Below, piece after piece: positions 30,199 through 39,893 of a stretch of 64,000 bases of DNA (position 1 is its first letter; each line of letters starts with the position of its first letter). Source of the DNA: CAWAYH01 sp963786195 (GTDB taxonomy: Bacteria; Acidobacteriota; Vicinamibacteria; Vicinamibacterales; 2-12-FULL-66-21); contig CAWAYH010000013.1 of assembly GCA_963786195.1 (NCBI GenBank), forward strand, positions 62,001 through 126,000. The letters run 5' to 3'. The notes beneath the pieces were generated by a model. The model saw only the letters and a list, made by a program, of their open reading frames with translations, was not told the origin of the DNA and made no database searches. Made by a program: the position numbers and the translations under genes.

Positions 30199-32406
30199 TT
30201 ACCAGAAGTAGCGCAGCCCGAACGTCGCCGAGTGCGCAGTGTATGGTCGATAAACATACCCCAGAACGAGCGAACTCGGTTGCACGATGCTGTTGACCAC
30301 GGTCTGATCGAACGCGAAGTCGTAGACGCGGAACGGCTCGTAGAGGTAGGAGAACGTCGCAGCCAGCCGGCCCGATAACCGGTGCCTCACGTCAAGGTGC
30401 AGCTGCTGGAGCTTGTTGAATACGTCCGGCAGCTGATTGGGCGTCGTTATGGGGCTGCCCGCCGGGATGGTGTACAGGTAGTTCCCCTCGGCATGGCTGA
30501 AGTCGTAGGCGACGCGGATCTCAGTGTTGCGGCCGATGCGTGGCGGGTTGGCGTAGATCGAGAAGTAATTCACCGTCTCGGTCGAATCGACGGTCCAGTC
30601 ACGCAGCGGATCGTTGAACTGCGCCGGTGACGAATCCCCCTCGTGCGAGCGCTGCAGCCCGGCGTAGCGCTCGTAGTTGTAGCTGGCGCCGACGCCAAAG
30701 CCGCTCGGATGGCTGAAATCGGCGCTCAGCGCGTAGACGCGGAACGTCGACTCCTGCAGGCCGAAGTAGCTGTCGTCGTAGTCGTCCTTGCCGACACCGG
30801 CCGAGGCGCCGAACGTCCACAACTCGTTCGGCGTCACGTCGACCTGACCGGTGAAGCGATTACGGGAGCGGTTGGCGAGGTCGTAGTGACGCATCGCCGG
30901 CTGCTCGCCGATCTGGATCAGCAGATCTTCGTTCAGTCCGGAACCGCTGCGGCCGGCCAGCTCGTACTGCGCCCGGAACGTGACCCACTGGGTCCCGACC
31001 GCATCGGCCGTCAGCCGGAGCACATCCTCGCCGGTGTCGTCGAACGTGCGGAAATCGCGGCTGTTGTTGTTCCGGGTATAGCCGACGGTCACAGCGAGTG
31101 GGGTGAGTCCGGTCCAGGTGGCATCGGCATCGAACGTCGTCCGGGAGTGCGCGTAGAGCTCGGGCCCGCCAGTCGACGACGTCGTGGGCGACGTGTCGTA
31201 GTTGATGAACTGCGGGATTGCCGTGTGTGGAGCCTGGTTGTCAAAGCCGTAATGCCGCAGGCGGGCGCTGAGACGCCATTCGGTCGTCGGACGAGAGACG
31301 AAATTGATGTTCGTTGAAATGACACGGGCCTCGGCCTCCGTGCTTCCGCGCGGCAGCGTGAGCTGCGGCAGCGTCGGATTGATCGTGAACGGCTGGAGCG
31401 GCTCGTCGTTGCTCCAGTGGCCGAGTGAGACGAAGCCGGTGACCTGCGTGCGCCTCGCCAACTTCGTATAGCCGGCGGCGCTTATCGTCTGTGCGAAGTT
31501 GGACGGCCAGAGCGCCATACGGCCGCGGCCCGGCGCGCTCGTCGAATCGTCGAGCCGCAGCGGGCTGTCCCACACCAGCGTGTCATCGATGTTGTCGAAC
31601 CACGAGCCGTCGTAGGCGACGCGCACCATGTTGCGGCCGTTCGTCCATTCGGTACCGATGCTCACGTCGTTGGTCCGCGAGTCGTACGGCAGCGCCACCT
31701 CGACGTCGTTGCCGAAGCCGAAGCTCGCGCCCCAGGGCAACTCGCCGACGTGACGTTGCGTGGTGAACGAGGCCTTGACGTCAAGCTGCGGCGTCGGCGT
31801 CGCCATGAAGTTCACCCGGCCTGTGTCGCGACGCTCCGTGAGGTCGAATTGCGCCGCGACCGGGATCCACGCCGACAGCGTGGCCTGAGCGTTCTGGATG
31901 CGGCGCTGCGTTGCGTCGTCCAGGACAAGCGGACTGTCCGTCGTGGTATAGGGCGTCTTCGTGTCGACGCTGTAGAACTGCGGATCTCATCCCACAGGCC
32001 GGAAATCACGAAGCGGCCGGTGCGCTCGTAGTCGGCGAAGTAGCGCTGATCGTGAAACCCGACGTTGTCCGCTGCCGCGTGGAACAGCCACGCGCCATTT
32101 GGATCTTCTCTCCGTAGCGGGCGTCGGTGAACAGCAGGCCATCCCGGAGATCCGGAAACGTGCCAACGTGCCGGGTCGCCCGACACGCTGCTTACGCACC
32201 GCTGATCTGGAACTGTCGCCAGGCGGGACGAACAGGCTGGCGGGACTTCGCTTCTGCTTCGGGGCCTGCGCCGCAGGCGCCGGTTTTGCCTGCGCACCGG
32301 CGGGAGGTGTCGTGGGCGGCGGCTGGGTCGTCGCCTGGGCGAGCGCTGCGGCCGGAACCGCTACGCCGAGCCAACAGACCAGAGAAGCCAGGACGAGTCC
32401 ACGCAT
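30199..32406 (-). CDS. MtrB/PioB-family outer-membrane beta-barrel, frameshifted
   Basis: Large porin that would hold a decaheme cytochrome inside the outer membrane. It has a signal peptide (MRGLVLASLVCWLGVAVPAAALA) and a Pro/Ala/Gln-rich linker. About 600 residues of alternating beta strands follow with aromatic girdles, such as FHDQRYFADYERTGRFV, GFVSLGHWSNDEPLQPF and ASYNYERYAGLQRSHEGDS. The terminal strand ends in Phe/Trp (HSATFGLRYFW), as needed for Bam-dependent insertion. The frame breaks near 32210, 32150 and 31985; the last 540 residues are clean. It follows the decaheme gene by 17 bases. Confidence 0.83.
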
Positions 32407-32423
32407 GTTGGAGTCTCCGACCG

Positions 32424-33395
32424 CTACCGCATGAAGAACTGGCCGGACGGGTGGTTCGAGCCGTGCACGTTCGAATGGCAATTAGACGACACGACCGCCC
32501 GAACATCCGGTTGCTCTTGTTCGTGGTGATCTCGTCCTTGTCGTAGAGCGTCGCCGGGTGCCTGCTCGCGATGTGACAGCGCTGACAGAGCATCGGCATC
32601 CGGACGACGAGCATGCGATCGTTTGATGAGCCGTGCGGATCGTGGCAGGTCGCGCAGTTCTCTCTGACCGGCGCGTGTTCCCACAACACCGGCCCCCGCA
32701 TCTCGGCGTGACAGCTGATGCACAACTCGGCGACGGAGCTGCCAACTTTGAGTGCCTTCACGTTGCTGACCGATCCGTGCGGGTTGTGGCACGACGAGCA
32801 CGCCATCTTGCCTTCGCGCACCGGCATGTGCGCGACGGCGCGCTCGGTCTTGGCGACCTGCGTGCGGTGGCACGTCGCACACAGCTGGGTTTCCGTCGCT
32901 TTGACGAGCTGGTGCGTGAACGACGCCGGCTTGTGGACGCGATGGCAGGTCGTGCACGAGAGGTTGCGCGCCTCGCGCGCGCTGCCCTTGCCACCCTGCG
33001 TGCGTGCCGCGGTCGTGGCACGTCAGACACGTGCCATTGACCTCAGCCGGTTTCATCGCCTTGAACTTCGTGATCTTGCCCTTGGCGTCGTCGTCGACGT
33101 GCGCCGTCCGGGACCATGGCAGCTCTCGCATCCGAGCTTGGCGGCTGGCGATCGCGGGTTGCGGTCTGCCCGTGCTTCGTGCCCTTGAGGCTGGAATCCT
33201 CGGAGTGACAGAAGACGCACGCGTCGCTGCCAGCCAAGCCGTGGGGAGAGGCTGCGGCGTCTGAGCCGGTGGCTGGGCAGGTGCCTTGGCGGGCGTCTGG
33301 GCCCGCGCCGCCGCCGCTTGCTCAGTCGCTCCGGAAAGCCTGAGCACCAGCGCCGAGGAGAGCAGCAGAGCGGCGAATGTCAACGAACGCTTCAT
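32424..33395 (-). CDS. DmsE/MtrA-like decaheme c-type cytochrome, frameshifted
   Basis: Periplasmic decaheme cytochrome for trans-outer-membrane electron transfer. A signal peptide starts MKRSLTFAALLLSSALVL. Across three frames I count ten heme sites: CVFCH, CESCH, CLTCH, CTTCH, CATCH, CSSCH, CISCH, CATCH, CQRCH and a last one disturbed by an indel (TGT then NCHSNVHGSNHPSG). The NKSNRMFGR and NVHGSNHPSGQFFMR segments are typical of the DmsE/MtrA family. Frame breaks lie near 33200, 33150, 33010 and 32490. It is about 320 residues, the usual length. First gene of the cluster, directly before the MtrB/PioB-like barrel. Confidence 0.85.
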   Translation of the reverse strand: MKRSLTFAALLLSSALVLRLSGATEQAAAARAQTPAKAPAQPPAQTPQPLPTAWLAATRASSVTPRIPASRARSTGRPQPAIASRQARMRELPWSRTAHVDDDAKGKITKFKAMKPAEVNGTCLTCHDRGTHAGWQGQRARGAQPLVHDLPSRPQAGVVHAPARQSDGNPAVCDVPPHAGRQDRARRRAHAGARRQDGVLVVPQPARIGQQREGTQSWQLRRRVVHQLSRRDAGAGVVGTRAGQRELRDLPRSARLIKRSHARRPDADALSALSHREQAPGDALRQGRDHHEQEQPDVRAVVSSNCHSNVHGSNHPSGQFFMR

Positions 33396-33614
33396 AGCCG
33401 ACTACGGAACGCGCGCCGATCAGCGATTTCACCATTGTAGAGGTACAGGAGGACCGCCCACCCGCCCAGGCGTTGGCATGATATGATCGCATTTCGCTCC
33501 GACGTAAGCCCCTCCGCGCTTCACCAGCGCTGACCGGCCTTCCGGCACAGGCGCTGGGCCATTCCCGGCGCTGTTCTATGAGAGCGCGTTTCTCACTACA
33601 CAAGGACACTGCAC

Positions 33615-33821
33615 ATGGCACCACTGAACGGCACTATCAAACGCCTCGTCGCCGACAAGGGCTTCGGCTTCATCCTGGCGTCCGACGGCAACGAGTACTT
33701 CTTCCACAACTCGGCCTGTACGCAGGTTCGTTTTGACGATCTCCGGGAAGGCCAGGCGGTGACGTTCGACCGCGGCCAAGGCCCGAAGGGCCCGCGCGGG
33801 GAGAACGTTCGACTGGCCTGA
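33615..33821 (+). CDS. Cold-shock-domain protein
   Basis: Single cold-shock domain of 68 aa that binds single-stranded RNA or DNA. RNP1 reads KGFGFI and RNP2 reads EYFFHNSA (Phe-Phe-His in place of the common VFVH). It starts MAPLNGTIKRL. Roughly 220 bases without genes lie upstream and may hold a long 5' leader, as is common for csp genes, but I see no clear cold box. The gene converges on the permease gene, eight bases away. Confidence 0.93.
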   Translation: MAPLNGTIKRLVADKGFGFILASDGNEYFFHNSACTQVRFDDLREGQAVTFDRGQGPKGPRGENVRLA

Positions 33822-33828
33822 CCATCTG

Positions 33829-36336
33829 CTACTCGTGCTGCAGCGCTTGAAGAGGGTTGATCCGGGTGGCGCGCCGTCCGGGTGCCAGGATGGAGAGTGC
33901 GACCACCGCCGCGAAAAACGCCAGCGGCCATCACGTATGGGAGCGGATCGAACACATTGAGCCCGGACATCGTCGGGATTCCGCTCCGCAGGACTGCTGG
34001 CCACAGCCGACCCGCCAAGAGCGCCGCAGACGAAACCAATGACGATGGGACGGCTCATCGGGGCCAGAATGGCGCGGACGACGTGGCTCGGGCGGGCTCC
34101 GAGCGCGATGCGCAGTCCGATCTCGCGCGTGCGCTGCGCCACGGTGTAACCGGCGAGGCCGGCCAGCCCGATGACCGAGAGCAGGTTGGCCACGGTACCC
34201 AGGATCGCGATCACCGCGAGCGCGGCGGAGGCTTTCTCCACTTCCCGGTCGTACGTATCCGTGACCACCTGCACCGTCGGTTGCAGCCGCTCGTCGAGAC
34301 CGCGGGCCGTGTCCTGGAGACGTCGGACGACATCGCGCGGCGAGCCTGAGACACGGACCAGCAGGCCGGAGTCCGGCGCGTCGCTTCGCGATGGCGGCAG
34401 GTAGAATTCCAGGGGTTCGGGATTGCCCACGTAGACGGTCGAGGCGTTTCGCACGACGCCAATCACCGTCTGGCCGTGCAGGACCCCACGGGAGCGATTT
34501 GCCGAGGGCATCCTGGTCCGGCCACAGCACGCGCGCCGTCGCTTCGTTGACGATCGCCACTCCGTCTTCGCCCGGCCGGAAGTTGCGCCCGCGCACGAGG
34601 CGCATCCCCATCGTGTCCAGGAATTGCGGATCCACGTGATTGCCCGCGTACTGGCGCCCCATCCAGTTCGCCCCCATGTGGAGGTCGCTCCACGGCGCGA
34701 GCCAGACCTGGGATGTGCGCTTTCACGTCCGGCAATGCGGCCGTCCGCTCACGAAGCAGATCGAGATACGCCTGCGCGGCTGGCTCCCTCATAGCCATGG
34801 GCCTTCAGGCCCGGCGAAATCCAGACGAGATGGCGGTAGTCGAAGCCGGGGTCGGTGGCGCCAAGCCGTTGCCGGCTGTTGACCAGAAGACTGGACACGA
34901 CCAGCAGCAGACAGCTCACGGCCACCTGTGCGCCCAGGAATATCGTCCTGGCGCGTCCCGCGCGCGGCACCAGGCTGGCGAGCCGAAACGCCGGCGGCAG
35001 CCCGAAGACCAGCGCCGCCAGCATCGCGGCGCCGAATGTGGCGGCGAGCGCGCGCCAATCCGGAACCAGGCTTGCGGTCGAATTGCTGCTGCAGCTGCAT
35101 CACCTTCAGGACGACGGTGCTGAGGAGCAGCGCACACAGACCGCTGAGCACCGCCAGCAGGAGCGATTCGGTAAACAGCTGGCGCACGACACGCAGGCGA
35201 CCGGCACCGAGCGCCATGCGGACGCGAATCTCGCGTTCGCGCGTCACGCCGCGGGCCAGGACGAGCGTCCCGAGATTGGCGCAGGCCGCGACGAGCAGCA
35301 GCAGCACCAGGGCCGCGGCGGTCAGCACAATCTTGAACTCCTCGCTGTTGCTGTCGAACTCGAGAATCGGCCGCGCCTCGAGATACTCACCCTTCAAGAC
35401 GCGGTCGGGCCAACGCTCACGCAGGCTGGCGGCGAGGGCGAGCGTCTCCTGTTGCGACGCCTGCGGAGACACGCCGGGCCGGAGACGTCCATAGAGATTG
35501 AGGGCCGAGTTCCAGTCGGTGAGCAGCGTGCTGCCTTCGACCACGTACGGCTGCCGGACCAGCGGCATCCAGACGTCGTCGCGGGTCCTTGCCGAGCGCG
35601 GCATCACGCCGACCACCCGCAGCAGCTTGCCGTTCACACGGATGCTTCGACCGATGACTGCGGGATCCCCTCCGAGCCGCCGCTGCCAGAACAACTCGCC
35701 GATGACCGCCACCGGCTCGGCATCCGGGCGCTCATCGTCGGGAGTCAGCACGCGCCCGAGCGCGGGAGCGATGCCGAATTCGGGGAAGTAGTTGGAGGTG
35801 GCAAACGCCACGCTGGATCGGGACTCGGGCGTGCCGCCGGCTGCGGCCTCGCTGAAGACTGCCTGATTGCGCTGCGATACGCCGATGACGTTTCGGAACG
35901 ACGTCGCGTTGGCGGCATAGAAGGCCAGCTCGGGATACGTCAGGTTCGTCATGTGAGCGCCAGGCGCGCGGCGCGTCAGACGCACGAGCGAATCCGGGTC
36001 CGGCGCCGACCCTCCTTGAAGGTCGGTCAGCACTACACGAAAGGCGCTCAGCGGGACGCCGATGCCCAGAACCAGAACCAGCATCGCCGTGAGAGTGAAG
36101 CCGGGGGCATTGCGGAGCACGCGGGCGCCGTAGGTCAGGTCCTGATGCAGACGATCGAGCCAGGTCCAGCCCCACATCTCGCGCGCGTCTTCGCGCAGGC
36201 GCAGGTCGTCGCCGAAATTCGTCCGGCGGTCCGGCGACATCAACTCGCGATGGTAGGCCATCTCCTCGGCCATCTCGCGTTCCAGACGGCGGCGGTTCCA
36301 CAGGTACGAAAGACGTCGCAGCAGTTCCATCATCAT
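33829..36336 (-). CDS. MacB-like ABC permease (FtsX family, two-module), frameshifted
   Basis: Large integral membrane protein of the Acidobacteria-type permease family. A cytoplasmic N-terminal helical part (MELLRRLSYLWNRRRLEREMAEEMAYH) precedes the first membrane helix (PGFTLTAMLVLVLGIG). A MacB-PCD periplasmic domain follows (NYFPEFGIAPALGRVLTPDD, GDPAVIGRSIRVNGK), then FtsX membrane bundles (LVLLLLVAACANLGTLVLAR; REIGLRIALGARPSHVVRAI). The C-terminus is APGRRATRINPLQALQHE. Frame breaks lie near 35075, 34790-34700, 34490, 34020 and 33900. It has no ATPase domain; a MacB-like ATPase must be elsewhere or absent. Start lies 24 bases after padR. Confidence 0.85.
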
Positions 36337-36359
36337 CGTTGAACTCGTCGATGCGGGCC

Positions 36360-36701
36360 TCAGGCGAGCTTCAAGACGGCCTGGATGGCACGGTTCACGT
36401 GGTCGTAGCCGGCCCGTTCGGACTCCAGCTGCTTGCGGCCGGCGGGAGTGAGACGGTACGAGCGAACGCGGCGCTTGGTGTCGGACAGCCCCCACTCAGC
36501 CCGCACCCAGCCCTTCCTGAGCATCTTCTGCAGCGCGGGGTAGAGCGATCCTTCCTCCACCCGCAGCACCTCGCCGGAGACCTGGCTGATCCGCTGCGCG
36601 ATCGCATAGCCGTGGAGCGGGCCCGATTCGAGGACGCGCAGCACGAGGAGAATCAGTGTTCCGGGAACGAGCTCGGTCCTGGGCATAGGCTCAGGTGACA
36701 T
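36360..36701 (-). CDS. PadR-family transcriptional regulator
   Basis: Winged-helix repressor of 113 aa with the PadR core: ILLVLRVLESGPLHGYAIAQRI, then VEEGSLYPALQKMLRKGWV and RRVRSYRLTPAGRKQLE. In Acidobacteria such genes are commonly paired with a large MacB-like permease, as here (24 bases apart, same strand). A dyad at 36701-36723 overlaps the start and may be its own operator. An inner ATG at 36686 is an alternative start. Confidence 0.93.
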   Translation of the reverse strand: MSPEPMPRTELVPGTLILLVLRVLESGPLHGYAIAQRISQVSGEVLRVEEGSLYPALQKMLRKGWVRAEWGLSDTKRRVRSYRLTPAGRKQLESERAGYDHVNRAIQAVLKLA

Positions 36702-36723
36702 AGGTATAGTCTATCTATGCCTA
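36701..36723. promoter_or_regulatory. Candidate PadR operator (inverted repeat)
   Basis: TAGGTATAG, a 5-base spacer and CTATGCCTA form a 9-bp dyad with one mismatch, overlapping the padR start codon and TATA-rich promoter sequence. The position fits autoregulation of the padR-permease pair (inference). Confidence 0.5.
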
Positions 36724-36817
36724 TGACGTTCGTCAAGGAGTTACGCAGGATCCTTGTGATCGGTTCAACAATTTGGCCGGTGCTGTTAGACGCCCATTTT
36801 CGGGGTGATGGGGCAAC

Positions 36818-38907
36818 TTACCTGACGAGTCGAATCGCGGTCAGAATCCGCTCGGTTGCGGGCCCCGTGAGCTCGAGCTCGATCGCGTAGTCGCCGTTCG
36901 ACAACGCCGCCAGTCCGACTTCGGCCGTGATCCATCGCTGGCTCTCGTCGACGCGCTCCGCCACCGTGACGGTGAGCGGCAGCGGCTTGCCGGTCCGATC
37001 GAGCACGCGGCCGGCGCCTGCCTTGACGTCCGCGCCGACAGGAACCTCCACGCGGATGCGCTCGGTCCGGCTGAAGCGGAAGTCGGCAGCCGGCAGCCAC
37101 CGGTTGGCGGTCGCGATCCCGCGCCTGAACAGGAGCGGTTGACGCGTCGTTTCCATCTTGAGCGAGTCCGACAGCGGCAGCACCCCGCTCTCGGTGGCGC
37201 TGAGGCGCGCCCGCACGTCGAACGTCTTCGTCGCTGGCGCGGGCATCTTGATGCTCGTCAGAAACGTTCGCTCGCGTGGCTTCAACGGCACGCGGGCGGT
37301 CGTCGTCTGCGCCCCAACGATCACCTCGATGTCGACATTGGCGCCCAGCTCGAATTCGTCCGGCTTGCCGCTCGGCGGCGCCAGCTCGCCTGCCACCCAC
37401 AGCGTGTCGCCCGTGCTGCCCGGCGCCGCGTTGATGCGGAATCGCGCGTCGGGACGGATGCGGGCAAGCGTCCCGAGCGCGGCGGTCACCGCGAGCGTCT
37501 CTTCGGGAACAGGGGCATCAGCCGCCGCGCGCGCGGCCGTGACTTCGGCTTCGGTGGCCGCTTTGTAGCCTCGCCGCGCCCGGACCTCGACGCCTGGCTG
37601 CTTGACGCGGACCTTGAGCGCCCGGAACCTGCCATCGAGCTTCGCGTTGCTCGCGTAGTAGCCGAGCAGGTAGTACGACGTCAGGTCGTCGGAGATCCTC
37701 CGCAGGCCCTTGTCCAGATCGTTGCTGTTGATGACGGCCATGCCATCCGTATTGCCGGCCAGCGTCTGCATGACCTCGAGACGTTGCCTGAGCATCGCGT
37801 GATCCGCGATGACGCCTGGCGGTTTGTCCGGCCCGATGGGAACGTCGAAGGCTGGCAGGCCGCGCGGGTCGATGGGATAGAAGCTGGCGTTCGCGTAGTT
37901 GGCTTCGTCCATCAGATCGCGGAAGAAGCGCTCGTTGTTCAGGCTGGCGAGCGACATGCGATCGGTGTTGCACTCGGTCAGCGTCAGCGCGTCGGGATTG
38001 CTCTTGTCCTTGTGGGTCAGCTTGCCGCTGGGTCCGACGCGGATCGGCTCGACGCCGGGGACAGGTTCTGTATAGTCTCCGTCCTGCCGCAGCCGCATCA
38101 TCTGTGGGTTTTCACGAAACAGCAGCCATCCCTCGGTGACCGTCAGGATTGCTTTCCGTTCCTCGCGGATGTTCCGCATGTACCGGACCAGATCTTCCAG
38201 GGACTCGAGCGTCGCGCGCTCGCGCTTGCGGCCGATCATTTCCTGGGCCAGCGCGGATTCACGACATGCCGGCCTGACATTTCCGTCTTTGTCGGTGGAT
38301 AACAATTCAGGTATTCCTGCTCGCGCTGGTCCCGTTGCAGCGTGAACCGATCGCCCCACGCCCAGTTCCGGCGCAGGCTGTCTTCGACGACGATCGTCTT
38401 GCGCGCCAGGACGACCTGTGACGCCGCCATGGCGGGCGTCATGACGCCGACGAGATCGTCAGGACCGAGGATGCGATCGATCAGCCGGATCAGCGGCTCG
38501 TTGATCGTGTGGGCGGCGCCGATCGTCACGTGCGGCGTGTCGAGGAAGATGATGAAGACGCGGTTGCGCGGGTCGGCCGCCATCTGGAGCGACTCGCGCT
38601 GCGAGCTGGGCTCGACGCGCGCCGTCTGCGGTCCAGCCGGGCGGACCTGGACGTGCTCGAACGTCACGATCTTCTGCAGGACGTTGTCTTCGTAGACCTC
38701 GAAGTCCTCGGCGCGCAAGTCCAGAACCGGCTTGCCGTCACGGAGCGGATACGCGTCGACGCGGACGAAGTTGGCTTCGGTACGGAATCTCGGCGGCTGC
38801 TGCTGCGGATCCTGCGGGGGCGCCCCCGACTGCGCTGCGGCAAGCGCGGTCAGAGCGGCGGCAAGGGTCACACTGCCCGCCAGGCGTCCGGAAGCGTGTT
38901 TTCGCAC
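36818..38907 (-). CDS. Secreted VWFA-related protein, one frameshift
   Basis: Exported protein of about 695 residues. A signal peptide (GSVTLAAALTALAAAQS) precedes the segment FRTEANFVRVDAYPLRDGKPVLDLRAEDFEVYEDN, the usual opening of acidobacterial VWFA-related proteins. The A domain has VFIIFLDTPH in place of the classic DxSxS motif, so MIDAS metal binding is doubtful. A frame break near 38300 joins EYLNCYPPT to LLSTDKDGNVRP. The C-terminal half has beta-rich domains (FRALKVRVKQPGVEVRARRGY and beyond). Function unknown. Confidence 0.8.
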
Positions 38908-38949
38908 GATAATCCCCTACCTGTGCAGGCTGGCCGTGAGAGTGTACCA

Positions 38950-39034
38950 CGGGGACACTCAAACGTGACTGTCCCGATTGAGTGTCCCCGAGCCGGGGAC
39001 ACTCAATCCTGACTGTCACGTTTGAGTGTCCCCG
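38950..39034. repeat. Nested GGGGACACTC palindromes
   Basis: Outer arms CGGGGACACTCAAACGTGAC (38950-38969) and its exact complement (39015-39034) enclose two further arms ending in TTGAGTGTCCCC and starting GGGGACACTCAA. The block can fold as one long hairpin or two smaller ones. It lies between the VWFA gene (minus) and the SDR gene (plus), so it is upstream of both. REP-like in character. Confidence 0.8.
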
Positions 39035-39052
39035 AACTTCGGAGTCTGTGAA

Positions 39053-39802
39053 GTGGCAAAAATTGCGATCGTGACGGGCGCGGGCTCGGGGATCGGCCGG
39101 GCTGTAGCCCTCGCACTGGTCAACGAGGGCTACTCAGTCGTGCTCGCGGGACGCCGGCGCGACGCGCTCGACGAAACATCGGCCTCCGCCGGCGATCGTC
39201 GATCGCAGACGCTCGTCGTTCAGACCGATGTCTGCGATCCGGCGTCCGTCCGCGAGCTCTTCGCGCGCACGAAGCAGACGTTCGGCCGGCTCGACCTCCT
39301 GTTCAACAACGCCGGCATCGCGACCCACGGCGTCCTGCTCGAGGACCTGACCGTCGAGCAGTGGAAGTCGGTCGTCGACACCAACCTGACGGGCGCGTTC
39401 CTCTGCACGCAGGAAGCGTTCAGGATCATGAAGGGACAGCATCCGCGGGGCGGACGCATCATCAACAACGGGTCGCTCGCGGCGCACGCGCCGCGTCCGC
39501 ACTCGGTTGCTTACACCGCGACGAAACACGCCATCACCGGGTTGACGAAGTCGACGTCGCTCGACGGCCGTCCGTACGACATCGCGTGCGGGCAGATCGA
39601 CATTGGCAACGCCGCGACCGATCTGGCGGCCCGGATGCCCGGCGGCGTGCCCCAGGCGAACGGCACGATCGCGCCCGAGCCGCTGATGGACGTCGACCAC
39701 GTGGCGCGCGCCGTCGTGTATATGGCCAGCCTGCCGCTGGACGCGAACGTGCAGTTCCTGACGGTGATGGCGACGAAGATGCCATTCATCGGTCGGGGGT
39801 GA
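39053..39802 (+). CDS. Short-chain dehydrogenase/reductase
   Basis: Classical SDR of 249 aa with a Rossmann fold. It has the NAD(P) motif VTGAGSGIGRAVA, NNAGIATHG, catalytic Ser in NNGSLAAHA and YTATKHA (YxxxK). The GRR after strand 2 (VVLAGRRR) suggests NADP preference (inference). Start is GTG 39053 with GGAG nine bases upstream; the frame continues upstream only through the palindromic repeat. Substrate unknown. It is followed 90 bases later by the glutamate dehydrogenase gene. Confidence 0.9.
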   Translation: MAKIAIVTGAGSGIGRAVALALVNEGYSVVLAGRRRDALDETSASAGDRRSQTLVVQTDVCDPASVRELFARTKQTFGRLDLLFNNAGIATHGVLLEDLTVEQWKSVVDTNLTGAFLCTQEAFRIMKGQHPRGGRIINNGSLAAHAPRPHSVAYTATKHAITGLTKSTSLDGRPYDIACGQIDIGNAATDLAARMPGGVPQANGTIAPEPLMDVDHVARAVVYMASLPLDANVQFLTVMATKMPFIGRG

Positions 39803-39837
39803 GCCAGATGACGTCAGCCAGTCAGGAAGCTCTTCGA

Positions 39838-39865
39838 TTGATTCTCCCGATTCCAAGGGTATAGC
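39838..39865 (+). promoter_or_regulatory. Possible promoter for the glutamate dehydrogenase gene
   Basis: TTGATT and TATAGC are separated by 16 bases, about 30 bases before the ATG at 39894. It is a moderate sigma-70-like match. Confidence 0.4.
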
Positions 39866-39893
39866 CTTGGGCTTTGAACGAGAGGACGTCCCC

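Noticed and set aside
30643..31317. Plus-strand frame of 224 codons
   Set aside because: Lies opposite the MtrB/PioB-like barrel, with valine/alanine-rich shadow sequence and no motif.
33480..33614. Possible riboswitch or cold-shock leader upstream of the cold-shock gene
   Set aside because: The length would allow one, but I see no conserved cold box or clear alternate hairpins.
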